Shown here piece by piece: positions 12,000 through 25,212 of a stretch of 64,000 nucleotides of DNA. Every line of letters starts with the position of its first letter. Position 1 is the stretch's first letter. Position numbers and translations under genes: made by a program. Source of the DNA: Stichopus chloronotus. Taxonomy: Eukaryota; Echinodermata; Holothuroidea; Aspidochirotida; Stichopodidae. Location: NCBI GenBank assembly GCA_021234535.1, contig CM037842.1, positions 23,623,106-23,687,105 on the forward strand, in the 5' to 3' direction. The notes under the pieces are model-generated. The model was not told the DNA's origin. It saw nothing but the letters and a program-made list of their open reading frames with translations, and ran no database searches.

Positions 12000-13050
12000 G
12001 TTCACGGATGTCAAAGCTCAATTGTGGTCACCAGAGGGGAAAGAATGAACACCTAAGCATTTATCTCAAGCTTAAGTGAATGTTATTTGAACTTCAAACT
12101 GAAAATATTGGGAATTTTTCATGTCTTTGGATTTTATGATTCAGAACCTTTGCAATCATGTGTGTGTGTGTTTACATGTAGAGGTGTGAGCAAGTCCTGT
12201 AGGCATATTTTATTTCAAGAAGAGAAGCTTTGAAAATTCTCATCTTTGGTATGTTGGTGTACTGCATCGAGATTAATAACTCTCTTGTTTTGGTGACGGT
12301 CAAGGTCATTTCAGGTCAACAGCTATCAACTCTTGATAACCTCAAGCTTGTAAACAATGATATCTCAAGAAGTGACGCTTAGATCCCTTGTTTGATATGT
12401 AGGTTTTCCACATTGCGTGCAAAAAGACAACTGGTTTTGGTGGTGGGCTGGAGTGGTTGGTGCTGCTGTAGGGTACTTGGGGTCAAATGTTGATAGCATT
12501 GTAATTCAAGGGTGTACAGATGTGATATTTTATATGTAGATGTACTATAATGAGCACAAAAAAAGTTTCTTGTGAGGTTCTATAGTAACTTTGTAAGATG
12601 TCCATTGTGAACAGCTGTAATATCTTAAGTAGCAACTGTTGCTGTTACTTCACTGTTAGAATATCAGTGGCTCTTATGGATTTGATCATTCCTTTGTTGT
12701 TAATGGAGGTCAAAGTTCAGTGGGTGTCAGGAGAGGTCAGGGTTTGAAAAGTGTGCAAACATAGTGTCTCAAGAAGGGGAAGGTACTTGAAATTAAATTT
12801 GGTCTGTATGGTGTCAAGACTTGGTAGCTGATTCCTATTACAGTATGTCATCAGTGTCAAAGGTCATTTAATGTCACCAGAGTTCAATGAAAAATGTTTC
12901 AAGAACTTTCAAGAAATGACTGTTGCTTGAATCTTTACTCTTAAACACTATTGATGTTAGATTTTTTTTTAGGGAGACCAAAGATCATTTGAGGTTAACC
13001 TAGGTAATAATCTTAAAATGAAAGCACAGTATCAATGTTTGAACTTTACA
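12000..13050 (+). repeat. Repeat family F2, copy 2 (diverged)
   Basis: Words shared with the other F2 copies recur: GTCAAGGTCATTTCAGGTCA near 12300, TTGTAAACAATGATATCTCAAG near 12350, and GGAGGTCAAAGTTCA near 12710. The copy starts about 250 bp after the BEN-like stop codon and may lie in its 3' untranslated region. Confidence 0.6.
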
Positions 13051-13092
13051 CTTGTGTGTATGTAGCACTTGGAAAGTGAAATATTCCTCTTT

Positions 13093-14190
13093 TTATCTCA
13101 TCGCCCTATAGGGGTTAAGATGAGGTATTGTAGTCACTTGGCTATTGTACTGTGCACTCATAGAAGAATGGTTGCCGTGGAAATGCTTGGAGTGGAGTGG
13201 ATGAGTAGCGACACCCCAGGGGTATCCCATGGTAGAGTGACCAAGGGTACAGGAGGGTACTGTTGGGTGGCATGAATGACAATGTGTCTGTGTACGTCCG
13301 GATCTGTCCAAATTGTGGTTTTTCCAGAACACTTTGAAAAGTATATGAGCGATTAAGGTTAAACTTGGTAAGGTTGAGCATGATGCCGATATGTACTAGT
13401 TTTATGGTAAATTGAGTCAAATTTGCTGTTTTAGTAAAAAGTCAGTTTTGCCCCAAATTTGATTGTCAGTATATTCAGAGAAGTATTTGAGCATTTAATT
13501 GAAAATTTTGCAAGGACTTATCTGAGAATGTAATATTCAAGGTAAATCACTTTTATAGTAAAGAGAGTGAAATTTGCTGATTTTTTTTTTAAAAAAAAAG
13601 CCAATTTTGCCCCCAAATTTGTATTTCCAGCATGTTTGAGAACTTTAAGACCAATTAAGTGAAAGCTTTGTAAGGACTCACTTGGGAACACATTGTTCAA
13701 CATTTTATTACTGTAGTCTTAAATCCAGTGAAATTTTGCCCCAAATTTGGTATTGTAAGTAAATCTTGAGAAGTATTTAACATTTGATGGAAAATTTTGC
13801 AAGGACTTATCTTAAAATGTAATATTCAAGGTATATCTCCTATCTAGTAAAGAGTGTGAAATGTGCCTAAGCCTTACCTATATTAAATAACCCAATGTTA
13901 TAATTGTGTTATGTATTGTAGTGTAATATGCACAGATACTTTTGAGCTGTTATTGTTATCGTTACTTAAGTCTGAGAAGTGGCACCAGGCTGTGGGCTAA
14001 AGCTTGCTACCTTACAGTAGATATCAATATTGCCATTGTCTTCTTCATTTTCTTTTTCTGCCACCATTTTATGTTTGAAAAATATTTGTCTCTAATTTAC
14101 AATCAGTGCCTGGAACAAGGTCTCTGTGAGATGTGGTTGCTGTAAACTATTGCATATCCTTTTGTGCAGGCCCTGTGTTGAAATCAATGT
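13093..14190. repeat. Interspersed repeat family F3, copy 1
   Basis: It starts at TTATCTCATCGCCCTATAGG and ends at GCAGGCCCTGTGTTGAAATC. Both ends match copy 2 at 21713-22540. The first 350 bp are well conserved between the copies (the CCCCAGGGGTATCCCATGG block is identical). The rest consists of sub-repeats of about 140 bp that carry GCCAATTTTGCCCC and GTATTTCCAGCATG. No coding capacity is evident; open frames inside are chance products. Confidence 0.8.
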
Positions 14191-14214
14191 ATGTTGGCGA
14201 TGAGATACTTCGAT

Positions 14215-15240
14215 ATCAATCTATGCGATGTTGATTTTGTGTGTGTTTGTGATGCCTTGGCTTGTAAACACGATATCTCAAGAGCAAGAAAGGAACGGTG
14301 CTCAAACTTCAAAGTTGGTGTGTTGGTAGCCCATTATAAGTAGATGATCCCTATCGTTTTTCATGGAGGTCAAAAGTCATTTGAGGTCACCAGAGCCTTA
14401 AGTACGAAAACTTATCAAGGGAGATAACTCAGCAACTGAATCTTGCTGGAAATTCAAAGCCCTATCATTGGTACTGTAGCAACTGATAAGAACTGTATCT
14501 GCCATATTTGATTCCCTGCTGAAGGCAGGCAAGGAATCTATGTGATGGTGATGTTGTGTGTGTGTGTATGTGACACTTTGCTTGTAAACTCAATATCTCA
14601 AGAACTGTAACTCTTCGTACTTGGCATGTGGATTGCCCATATGATATAGAAGGTCCCCATTGTTTTTGGTTGAGGTCAAAGGTCATTTGAGGTCACCACA
14701 GGCCAAATTAAAAAAGCCTTGTAAACAAAATATCTCCAGAAGGGTAACCATGACTGATGTAATACTTTTTGTAGATTGGTCATATGGAGTAGATGATCCC
14801 TATTGTTTTTGGTCAAAGTCAAAGGTCATTTGAGGTCATCAGAAGTCAACCTGTAAAAACTTGTAAACACAGTATCTCCAGAAGGGCAACTGTGACTGAT
14901 GGCATACTGGGTGTGTATTGTATATAGTGAGTAGAATACTCTTTTTGATTTTGGTGGATATCAAAGGTCATTTGGGGTCACCAGAGGTCAAACTGTGAAA
15001 ACCTTGTAAACACAATATCTGTGTGATTACAGGCTTATTATTATTGTGTTTCAAGAACAATAACTGTAGTTGATCTCATACTTGGCATGTGGATAATTCA
15101 TGTTTGTTATAATATAACCATGTCGCAAGGAATCACAAAGCCTTTTGGCTTTCTGGTTTATTCCGTGCTGAAAGCAGGCAAGGAATCTATGCAATGGTGA
15201 TGGTATGTGCATATGTGTGTGTGACCAGGGAGATGCAATT
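14215..15240 (+). repeat. Repeat family F2, copy 3 (best ladder)
   Basis: Four units in tandem. The blocks at 14673, 14816 and 14958 lie 143 and 142 bp apart. The block at 14673-14685 is a perfect AGGTCA direct repeat with one-base spacer, followed by AGGTCA after TTTG. The units also carry the CAGGCAAGGAATCTATG phrase and a GTGTGT stretch. Confidence 0.8.
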
Positions 15241-15724
15241 TGGAAGGAGTTTATGCTAATCCTGTTGGATTTTCTCCCATGTGATAAAGAGTCCCAATAA
15301 TTCATAAGGGATGAGTACGGTTTAAAGCACCCTCATACTTTTGTGTGATATATCCAATTTCTAGATGGTATCCAAGTAAGTTTATTCACAACTGCTTATA
15401 TCCTATGAAAAGGATTACTTAGAACAATGCTTTGATGCCAAGATTGTTGCTGACAGTCAAGACAGGACTTAAAGCTCACCAATCAAAACGACTGGTCATC
15501 TCTTCCGAATCAAGATGGACTGGTGTATAAGAATTAGGTGCATAAATAATCAGTATGAACTAATGTATAATTCTATGGCTTTTGCCATATGCAAATAATT
15601 AAAACGGACATAAGAGTATAATTTACTATTGAATTTTTATCAATTTCTGCAAACTTTCTCAATCTGTAGTAGGTGTACCCATGTTCAGCAAATTACACAT
15701 CTTGAAACTTGTCTACTAGGATAA

Positions 15725-16200
15725 ATGCCAGAAGGTGCCAAAAAAGGTGCTCTAACTTGGTATGTTGGCAGTCCATTGTGAGTAGATGGTCCCTGTTGTT
15801 TTTCATAGAGGTCAAAGGTCATTTGAGGTCACCAGAACATGAAATATGAAAAACTCTCAAGGGAGGTATCTCAGTAATGGAACGTTATTAGAACTTCAAC
15901 CTCTTATCATTGGTAGCAGTTAACAAGTAGATGATGGCTAGCATTTTGTATGGAGGTCAAAGGTCATGTGAGGTCAATAGAGGACATAGTTTGAAAACCT
16001 TGAAAACACATATCTCCAGAAGGGAAAGGTTCTTAAACTTCAAAGTTAGTGTGTTGGTAGTTCACTGTGAATACATGATTGGTATTGTTTTTCATGGAGG
16101 TTTAACAACGTGTGAGGTTTCCAGAGCTTAAAGTATGAAAACCTATTAAGGAAGATACAGTACCTCAGCAACTGAATTCAGGTAGAACTTCAAGTGTCAA
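15725..16200 (+). repeat. Repeat family F2, copy 4
   Basis: Two complete ladder blocks at 15809-15821 and 15954-15966 are perfect AGGTCA direct repeats with one-base spacer, 145 bp apart. A third, degraded unit follows. Confidence 0.75.
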
Positions 16201-17875
16201 CATAGGTAGGATTTGATGAACTGTTGTCTGTCATTTGAATTGCACTGTAGGAAACTTGTCATCACTGTAATGTGACATGAAATGAATGTAATAAGTTCTA
16301 TCATTCCAAAGATATGTCCTGGGTTCAAAAGCCCAACATGTGATACCTAGAAAGTGTGTTCTGAATGTGAACATATGAAGAGGTTAAATCACCCATATTA
16401 GAAAAAAAATGCACATTTATTTCCTATCGAAATTTGCTAAAATGTAGATCTATTTTTCATAGTAGAGACTGCTGCTAGATAGACTTTAATCTCGTTCTCT
16501 TTCAGTTTGTGGAACGTTTCAAGTCAATTTGTGGAACATTTCAAGTCAATTTTCTATGCCAAATAACCACTTAACATATCTCTAATCACTTTTCTAAGCC
16601 TTCAGTCTTCAGAGAATATCCTTGTCACCATTTACAAAGTAGTTTGTGGTTTCAGTAAACACTCTCTTGGGAGGCAAGACTGTTCCAGATTGCCTTTGTT
16701 GACTTGCACAATCTCTGGTCTGCAACCACAATTTGGTGTCACAAACTTTCCATTCACTTGTGAATTACCTCCTTCATTACCACAATTGTCATCAATGCTG
16801 AGTGAATGACATTACTCATCCATATTAGCACTTGGTAACATCAAACTCACAAGTGACCCAGAATGTGGCTGCCATTCTTGCATTTTGTTTTTCATGTTGA
16901 TATGGTCCCTTCCCTTCTCCATTGGGTTGCTTTTGTTTGTAAGTGATAGTGTGTTTATGAAAAAAATGAGATACTGCCAAGGAATCACAAAGTCATTTGA
17001 TTTTCTGGTTGCTAGTTATTGACCAAAAAGGACCTGAAACCTGGAAGAGGTATATCTTCTGCCATAGTTGTGTGCACTATACTTGCATAAATTATAGAGG
17101 CTTTGATTCTCAGTTTGGATTTGTAGGCTCTGGGTCGTAGTTGTTTAAACTCCTTTGATTTCCTGTGATTGATGTGTGTAATAGTAAAGGACAGAGTGGT
17201 ATTGAGGTTTTCAAAACTCAATTTGTGTATTCTCAACTTCGAAAGAATAATGATGTCAAGAATTTCATGAAAGAAGAAGTACAAAATAAGAATGTCAGAT
17301 GCTAGGTGTGCTTTTAATGCTTATGCCGTTACACCCACTAAATTGAGTGATGATAAGCTGTTTAATAAGCTCAAAGATATTTAAAAGAATTTTAGGAGGC
17401 GATTCCTGTTCAATAGCATTCACCTACCAACATTATTTAAGTCAACTAATCCTTACACAATTAGCTTGCTCAGAACAATGCTTTGATTCCAGGTGTTTAG
17501 CCACACACAGAGAAGGTGAGTGAAAACTCGAGCAACTGTGTAGTTGGCATAAATGAATGCAATCTAAGTGGCAGAAGTCAAATATTTTGTCAACACCAGA
17601 TACATCAACCAGATTCAAACTTTTCTCTTTTTTGTTATCAATGTCTTCAATCACAATTGAATTGTTTCTAACAATTCAGGACATTCTTACGAAGGAACAT
17701 TAAATAACCAGGAGTATTGAGATACAGCGACTTTGCTGCTCTAGTTTCCTATGTATTTTCCACTCTTAGGTAATGCTATCGCCTATTGTGTGAGTGTTGT
17801 CACTCTTAGATGGTGGTTTTGCCTATATGTGTATTGTCACTCCAAGATGGAATTGCCACTCTTCTAATATGATGG
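16200..17875. other. No gene recognised
   Basis: AT-rich DNA. A 22-23 bp direct duplication (TTTGTGGAACGTTTCAAGTC and its TTTGTGGAACATTTCAAGTC partner) lies at 16504-16551. A stray GCCAAGGAATCACAAAGTC phrase near 16977 links it to the F2 family. The minus-strand frame 17012-17284 has no recognisable motif. Confidence 0.5.
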
Positions 17876-17879
17876 TACT

Positions 17880-18440
17880 GCCTCTTTTGGTTTCGATGAC
17901 AATCGTCAATCATGATGGCATGCTTGTTTGTGAGTTTGTGATGTCTTGTTTGTATCAACATATGTCTCTAGAATGAAAATTGGGACTGATCACATATTTG
18001 GTATGTATATGGACTGTATTAAGTAAAAGAATGGTGTCGAGTTTGGTTGAGGTCAAGGGTCATCAGAAGAGGTCAGAAGAGGTTGGTGTCTTTGAGTGAT
18101 CTAATGTATAGTTCGTTTGTCAGCCTTGTTCAATACAAGGAATGGTATTTTATGTTGGTAAAGGTCAAAGGTCTTTGAGGTAGTAAATGTCATAGTGTGA
18201 AAATTTTCTAAACATATTTTTGCCCGAAGGCAAGCTTTGACAAATCTCATATTGTGTTTGTTGGTGGGCCATTACCACACTGAAAACAAGGATTTTTTTG
18301 TTTTGTGAAGGTCAATGGTCAACTTTTGAGAATTGTGCAAACACTGACTGAAGAATACAAGCTTACATAGTTTGTTGGAGAAAATTACACACCCAAACTC
18401 AATTGTTTTTGTGAATGTCAATAATGTCATGCAATGGATT
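17880..18440 (+). repeat. Repeat family F2, copy 5 (degraded)
   Basis: GGTTTCGATGACAATCGTCAATCATGATGGC resembles the opening of copy 1 in diverged form, and AAGGTCAAAGGTCT near 18160 is a one-mismatch ladder block. Spacing of the units is less regular than in copy 3. Confidence 0.55.
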
Positions 18441-19800
18441 TGAGAAGAAAAAAGGGGGGAAAAAATGAGTAATGAGTTATGACTCTCGGTTGAGAACTGC
18501 TTTGAAGAGATTGATGTTTGTAGAAACTATTACTGTAGTAGCAAAGATAAATATACTGAGAATTAAAGGAGATGGGAACTTTGCTAATATCTTTTTGAAA
18601 ATGAAAAAGAAGTGTTTTTCAAATATATTCCCAAAGTTTCATTCAAAAGTATTGTTTTTTTACCAAGTTTTACACTATTGAAATTTAGGAAGGATGTTGC
18701 CAATTGCACCCGAGTTGAATTCAATTCTAGTTGAGCAAGTCAAATTATGATGTCACAAAACCAATAACAGCAAGAATTTCAATTGGGTTTTTGTTTTCTT
18801 TTCCTTTAAGTTCCATTAATGCGCACATACTTTTACACATTATGGGTTGAAGTATTCAGGTGTGACCATGCAATAATCAAATTATTAATAATGTGATTTA
18901 TGTTTGGCAATAAATTGTGATCAGGTTAGTTCATCAGAAGCTCAGAATGGCAGCTTCCTGATTCATTTTTATGAACGTTCAAATTGCCAAATCTTGCTAA
19001 TTAAACAACATTTTAAGTGAAATTTTTTGTTCGTGTTCATCACATGTTTGATATTCTCTCATTTAAGAGTTATCTTTCATTGTTTAAAGTCTTGACTTTA
19101 ATTCTGCTTTACAATTCGTGTAGTTGATTAAGATAGCGTGTGAAGACTTGTCCTCTGTCCAGTATGCTGCATGTGCGGCTAATGATGCATCTGCCTTATG
19201 TATTCATTTTTGGTTAGAGTGGATTATGCGGAGCAGAGTAACCTTTTAGTCATTTTGATCAGTAGGTCAAATCATCCTTTAAGTTGTAAATAGACTGTGC
19301 CAACTTTGATGTTACTGCTGGGGTTTGTAACAAAAATAGACAAGTTAATGAACTAGAAAGCTTGTACTTGAGAATATCGGCTGAGAGATGTTACACTGTC
19401 ACCTACCGATATATCAGGATCAAATAACATGCAGAAAATTGAACTGGGAAAATGCAAGAAAAATGTAAATGACTATCTTCTTATTTTGGTGTATTGGCTG
19501 TGAATAATTGATTGTTTTGGTTTTAAACACTTTAGGAGTGATATTGAAACTAGTCATATTTTGCTGTCTGGCATTTGATGGTAGGTATGGTATGAATACC
19601 TCTTCAGAATGTTACTATCAAAACTGCTAAGCTAATGAACGTGAGTGAGGAACCTTTGGTATATTATGATGAAAAACCAAAAAGGATACGTTCTCTGTAT
19701 GGTGTTGTTTTACATTGCCAGTGTGTAGATGAACAAACATTTCGTGGTTAATTTCAGTAAGTTGCAGGATAATTTGTTAGCGTTGCTATATAGCAACCCC
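18441..19800. other. No gene recognised
   Basis: AT-rich sequence with short open frames only. Nothing in it resembles a known family. Confidence 0.45.
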
Positions 19801-19805
19801 TGTCA

Positions 19806-20130
19806 AAAAAAAAAAAAAAAAAAAAAAAAATCACCCTGCCGCGAAGATTTACTGCACATGCGCTCTGCCACGATTGCGCACTCCTCAGAATTATCAGAAA
19901 CTGTGTCGCACGGTCATGCTCGGCAAGTGCGTGCTTCCGGAAATTTGCGCTCCCGCGGCGATTCCACCTCTCGCGAATTCGAAGCATATTCTGCAGGACA
20001 CTTGCACAGCGGTGAATTTACATCAGCTGATCCATCCCACTCGTTCGCACACCTGCCCATCTGCATGAACCATCTGAATGCTGGACATTTGTCCTCAGAT
20101 TCACAGGGTGGCATCGCTGTTGTGTTCTCG
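19806..20130. other. Poly(A) tract plus CpG-rich patch
   Basis: About 25 A residues are followed by about 300 bp with many CpG dinucleotides (CTCCCGCGGCG, TCTCGCGAATTCG), unusual for the surroundings. A second CpG-rich patch at 21475-21670 shares CCTGCCGCGAA with it. It could be a promoter or a repeat end. A poly(A) run at its left edge would fit a retroposed sequence on the minus strand less well than chance, so I leave it unassigned. Confidence 0.4.
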
Positions 20131-21712
20131 TGCTTTTCAAGTGCAAATGACTGGGAGCAGCAGCAGATCCATAATGTGGTTCTGGTACATGTGATTTGGC
20201 AAATTACAGTAGTCTCCAGAATTCATACCTGTAATCCCACGGTTGATTTTGTACAGATAAATACAAGGATGTTATGCACTATATGTTGCTCTTAAGTTAC
20301 TCTGCAGGACAAATCAAATCTTCAAATGATTTCAAAGTACTGCAGAAAAGGAGATTGAATGGCTTTGTATCATATATCACCTGTCTAACCATCAAACCTC
20401 TTCTCTATGCAATAAGCCTAAGCTTACAGTACCCTAATCCTCTACTAACATTTTTTTTTCAAAAGAAGACATTTGTCACTCTACTTCAAGACAAAAAGGA
20501 AAAGAAAACCAATCAAAACATAAAAGCAAAAATATATTCACCAACAAAACATTTTTATAAAATGGAAACCAATGGTGTACAGTACATGTGACTGTGTGAA
20601 TTCTGTATGCTGCTCGGATCTATGAACTGGTTCGCAGAAACTTTCATCAAAACAGCCTGCATGGGTCGATACCAGAAGTTCCAAATCCCATATTGCCGAG
20701 TTTTGGAATTAAATTAATCAGAACGTATAGCAGGAAAATTTTAAAATCAGAGGTTCTTTCAAATGTAGGCCTAAATCTTAACGCTGAACGTAATTTTTCT
20801 AAAATTGTAGTATTATGATTTATTACTGTGTATATGATTCATTCTTTTCATTCCCCTTTTACTGCCTGCATCAGTCATTTATGAAATATAACATAAAACA
20901 TGACATTTGTAAAGCCGACATAACTCTTTATGTTAATTTTGTCCTATATTCCACTCTAAAACGTTATATAGTAGCATAATTTTGTGTAAACCTCTCCTAG
21001 CAGCATGTAGCTTTGAAGCAGGCATATACTGACTGCACTTCTATGACATGCATGGTGATGGTACAATATGCACTAAGCCTACTATAGCACCAAACAGGAA
21101 CACTGAAACTTAGAATTATGTTCTCAAAAATTATGCTGATTGGATAATGTTGAATGACGTACTCAACTCAACCAACATCTACTGTACTAGGCCAACTGCT
21201 ACAGTCTCCTACGGAAACTACTGACTTCAAACAGGGAGCTGTGTTAGAGATTTGGCCCATTGTGTTTAGCAAGGCATTTGACTGGCTAGCTTTGACAAAA
21301 ACACCATATCGGTGCACTGATGTGTAGACAATAACCACTCCACAGAAGTTGCATGAACCTCAGAGAAGGGTAGCCATGGTAACCTAGATAGGAATGTAAT
21401 GTAATCAGATGCTTGGATGAGGATGAGTGTTCGTCAAAGAAATCTCCAGCTGAAAACTGTATAACTTGGGGTCTTCTGCGCACAGAAGCCCCTGACACGA
21501 ACTACTTTGGGTCTCCCGCGCACTTTGCGCAAATCTTTGCCACAGGAGCACCTGCCGCGAACATCATTGGCTTTTAACGCGCAATTTCAGCGAACAATTA
21601 GTTCCTGTGCACTCCTGCAAAGTCAGCTGATGAACACCTTATGTTCGCCGCTCGTGTACCACCATCGTGCCGCAAATTCGCTTCAAAGCCTTCCCTTTGG
21701 TAAATGAACTTA
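20131..21712. other. No gene recognised
   Basis: AT-rich DNA, apart from the CpG-rich patch at 21475-21670 described with the preceding patch. Confidence 0.4.
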
Positions 21713-22540
21713 TTATCTCATCGCCCTATAGGGGCTACATGAGATACTGTAGTCACTTGGCTAGTGGAGCTATATATTGTACTGTGCACCCATGGGAGAA
21801 TGTTTGCCATGGAAACACTTGGAGTGGATGAGTAGCGACTCCCCAGGGGTATCCCATGGTAGAGTGACCATGGGTACAGGAGGGTCCTGTTGGGTGGTAT
21901 AAATGAAAACGTGTCCGTGCCAATGTGTGTGTGTGTGCGTCCGGACCTGTCCAAATTTCCAGAATTGAAAAGCATATGAGCGATTAAGTTGAAATTTGGT
22001 AAGGTTGAGCATGATGCCAATACCTGCAAGATGTATTAGTTTTATGGTAAATCGAGTCAAATTTGCTGAGTTTTGAGAAAAAAGTCTATTTTGCCCCAAA
22101 ATTTGTATTTCCAGCATATCTTGAGAATTATGAAATCAATTAACTTACAGTTTTGTAAGTACTTACCTGAAAACACATTGTTCGACATAATATTACTGTA
22201 ATGGCAAATCGAATCACATTTGCTGATTTTTGAGGAAAAAAAAAAAACCAATTTTGCCCTAAAATGGCTATTTCCAGCATATCTTGAGAAGTATTTGAGC
22301 ATTTAATGCAACATTTTGCAAAAACTTACATGAGAATGAAATATACAAGGTATATCACTTTTGTAGTAAAGAGAGTGAAATTTGCTGACTTTTGAAGAAA
22401 AAAGAAAAAGCCAATTTTGCCCCAAAATTTGTATTTCCAGCATGTCTTGAGAACAACTAAACCAATTAACTTAAAGTTTTGTAAGTATTTAGCAAACTAT
22501 TACAAATTCCCACTTGCAGGCCCTGTATTGAAATCAATGT
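21713..22540. repeat. Interspersed repeat family F3, copy 2
   Basis: It has the same ends as copy 1 (TATCTCATCGCCCTATAGG and GCAGGCCCTGTATTGAAATC) but is about 270 bp shorter because it holds fewer of the 140-bp sub-repeats. A GTGTGTGTGTGCGTCCGGAC stretch marks the position of a diverged GT run in copy 1. Confidence 0.8.
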
Positions 22541-25076
22541 GCATGTTGAGATTCGCAACTCCGTGGATTGCCCTCTTGTTGATTACAGTAACTACATAAC
22601 AGATCCCAGAGTAATGGTGAGCGGGAATCATTCAGATAAAGGATTGACATAAATCTTGAAGAATAAACTAACGAACAGTTCATTAATATCAGTTTCTCAT
22701 ATATTTACGATGATTTTGTGAGCTTACCCTTTAAACAGGCAGGTGGAAGTTAGGATCAATATCCGAGATGGATACTCCAAGTTTGTCTTATTTTAAAGTG
22801 GCACTTTGAGTGAATATCGATTAATTTGTGAGGATGCTGGTACAATCACATTGCGATTTCTAATAATAGTATACATAGTCAAGTTTCCCATATTTAGTCA
22901 AGTTTCCCATATTTAGTCCAGTTTCCCATCCAATAGTTGTGTACTCTGCTAACATTTTTAAACTTTTTTCCTGGCTGTGCTATTTGTAAATGTAAAGGAA
23001 ACTTGGCAGGTATGAAAACAAAAGTGGATTTCGCGAAACAACTCAATCAGCCACTTTAGCGACCATTTAATTTCCAAAGAATGTGTGATATTCCATGGTG
23101 ATGAATTGATCATTTCTAAATAATTACGAGTGACATGAATTACTTTGATTCAATCAGCATCATATCTTTGAAACTATGTTTATAACATTGAGAAAAATAA
23201 AAATTTTGAAATACAATCGATACAGAGAAGTCTTGTTTTGAATTTGTCGTCGACAGTTTTGTTCGTGGATCGTTCATAATGGCATATCGGTATTTCAGTA
23301 CAGATCTTACCAGTATAGTGCTGTCTAATGAAACTTGTCAAACATCACTAGTTGTCAACGGAGAGGTGTAATGTACATTGTCCAGCACTCAGATTGAATT
23401 GATGTAATCAATATTTTAGTAAAGAGTATATCATTAATAACATAGTGGATTGCCTGTCTAGAATTACTTGGTAGATCTGCATGTTACAAATATGTTTCCC
23501 AAGTAAGCGAAATAGACACACTATATGCTGTTTCATATCCTATAGTGGCCCTATTTTAGGCCTACATTAATTAGGGAGCTGTTACTTTGATGGAGCCGAC
23601 ATCGATAACTTTGATAACGTTAAGACCCACGTAACTTGCATTGGAGTCTCAAACTCTATTTCAATTGAATATTATTCAGCAAACAACATCATTTAAGTGA
23701 GCTAACCTTATATTGGTAACCTACCCAAAACAGTATTTTGAAAAGTTTATCATACAGCACTTTCAGGGTAGTGGCATAAACTCTAAATGACTCCTTAAAA
23801 GTTCTAAATGACTCTTTCTTAATTTCAAAAGGAAGGAATCGCATGCAAATTAACTGAAGAGAGAAAAAACAGATGAGAAGTTCCTCAAGTTTCCTGAAAT
23901 AATATAACTTCTTTTCATATGCAACCTACCTGTTATATTTTCATATAAGAAACCGAGCTACCAAAGTCTAAATGATTATATTTTTTTTCAAAGACTGATA
24001 ATGCTTTGACAGTGGGGATAACTTCCCTGTCCCACTGTAACTGCAGCAAACACCGGACAAATACCCTGTGATGTTTTTGCTTTCAAGTCATTTATAAGAC
24101 CTACAGAAATGTCAGTACCGATTCAAAACACAGATTACCGCGCAACCTTTATTTCACACCTTACCTCAAAGCGCTGTATTTCTATCTTAGTGACAGATCC
24201 TTGCGGTAAAACACATAGCACACCTATAGTTTTTGGTCAAATATCTTCCATCAGAGGTAAATTGATTGGTTCGACATAACATCATTACACTGCAGTTAAA
24301 ACTCTCTGAATGAGAGGAAAGGTATCTGTACGTGTACAGGGGATGGGAAGTGTCATTTCTAGCAACCTGGGAGCTATTTTGAGGTGAAAGTTTCTCAGGG
24401 ATTTTGTGTTCATTCCCACCCCGCCAAATGTAATTGCAAAGAATAATAGAAAAGTAATTACAATGAAAACTATTTTATTTCTTTTATAGCTACTGGTGAA
24501 ATCTGGTATATCTTATCTTATTTGCAAATGCCAACTTTGCTATCCAGCGTTTACCGCCCCTACCGCCGCAGGTAGCACCATTTTGCATCTAGTCCACCCT
24601 ACAAAAGCAAACGTTTTCCCCTCAGCCCCTCCCCCAGGACAACTCTCAGTCATCACCTGTGGATTTTAAACGTTTTCGGGATATTTTCGTCGGCTATGTT
24701 TCCACATTCGACTCTGTGTATGGGTGTGTAAAAAGCGCGCCCTCGTAGATTGTAAGTCAGATGAACATCTAATTTTGTAGGTAGATGTCTCTATGTGTGG
24801 TTTAGTGTTCACCCGCATGATGACGTCATATGTTCATGTCTTGAAAACAAAAAACATGTTTAGCATTGTCACCGTATATGCGAATATCGTAGGGTTATGA
24901 AACCATCATAAACGTAAAGCAGACGATATGTTTTCATGACGTCACGAGGTCAAAGAACACGAGGTCAAAGATCAAATCGGCCAAAATGCTCTGCAAAGTG
25001 TGCTACGTTCACTTCGGTGTGTGGGTGGGTGCATGAATATGTGGTATAATGTCCCCCAGACCGATTACGACGGATA
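22541..25076. other. No gene recognised; short tandem repeat and two CRE-like sites
   Basis: A 19-bp unit AGTCAAGTTTCCCATATTT is repeated about 2.6 times at 22877-22930. Perfect TGACGTCA palindromes lie at 24821-24828 and 24937-24944; the second is followed by two GAGGTCAAAG words. No exon is supported. Confidence 0.45.
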
Positions 25077-25212
25077 TTTTTTTTGTTTTCCGAGTTTTTT
25101 CTCTTGTTTTACTTTTTTAGTTTTGCGACTATTCTTTTTTTTTTCAAGTTTTTTGTTTTTCTAACTTTTGTAACTTTAATTCTTGTCTTCCGTTTTTTTT
25201 TTTTTTTTTTTT
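25077..25212. repeat. T-rich low-complexity arm
   Basis: T tracts alternate with TTCCGAGTTTTT and TTTTTCTAACTTT words. An A-rich segment at 25781-25985 carries the complementary words (CTCGGAAAACG, GACTCGGAAAAG), so the two form loose inverted arms about 570 bp apart. Confidence 0.5.

Noticed and set aside
13069..13420. Overlapping open frames on both strands
   Set aside because: They lie inside repeat F3 and are not shared in frame with the second copy.
17012..17284. Minus-strand frame as a possible LINE endonuclease piece
   Set aside because: LPGFRSF-type text recalls such proteins, but no catalytic residues or second block could be aligned.
19729..20295. Open frame of 188 codons on the + strand
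   Set aside because: It starts upstream of and reads through a poly(A) tract as Lys repeats; the CpG-rich remainder shows no domain and is open in several frames.
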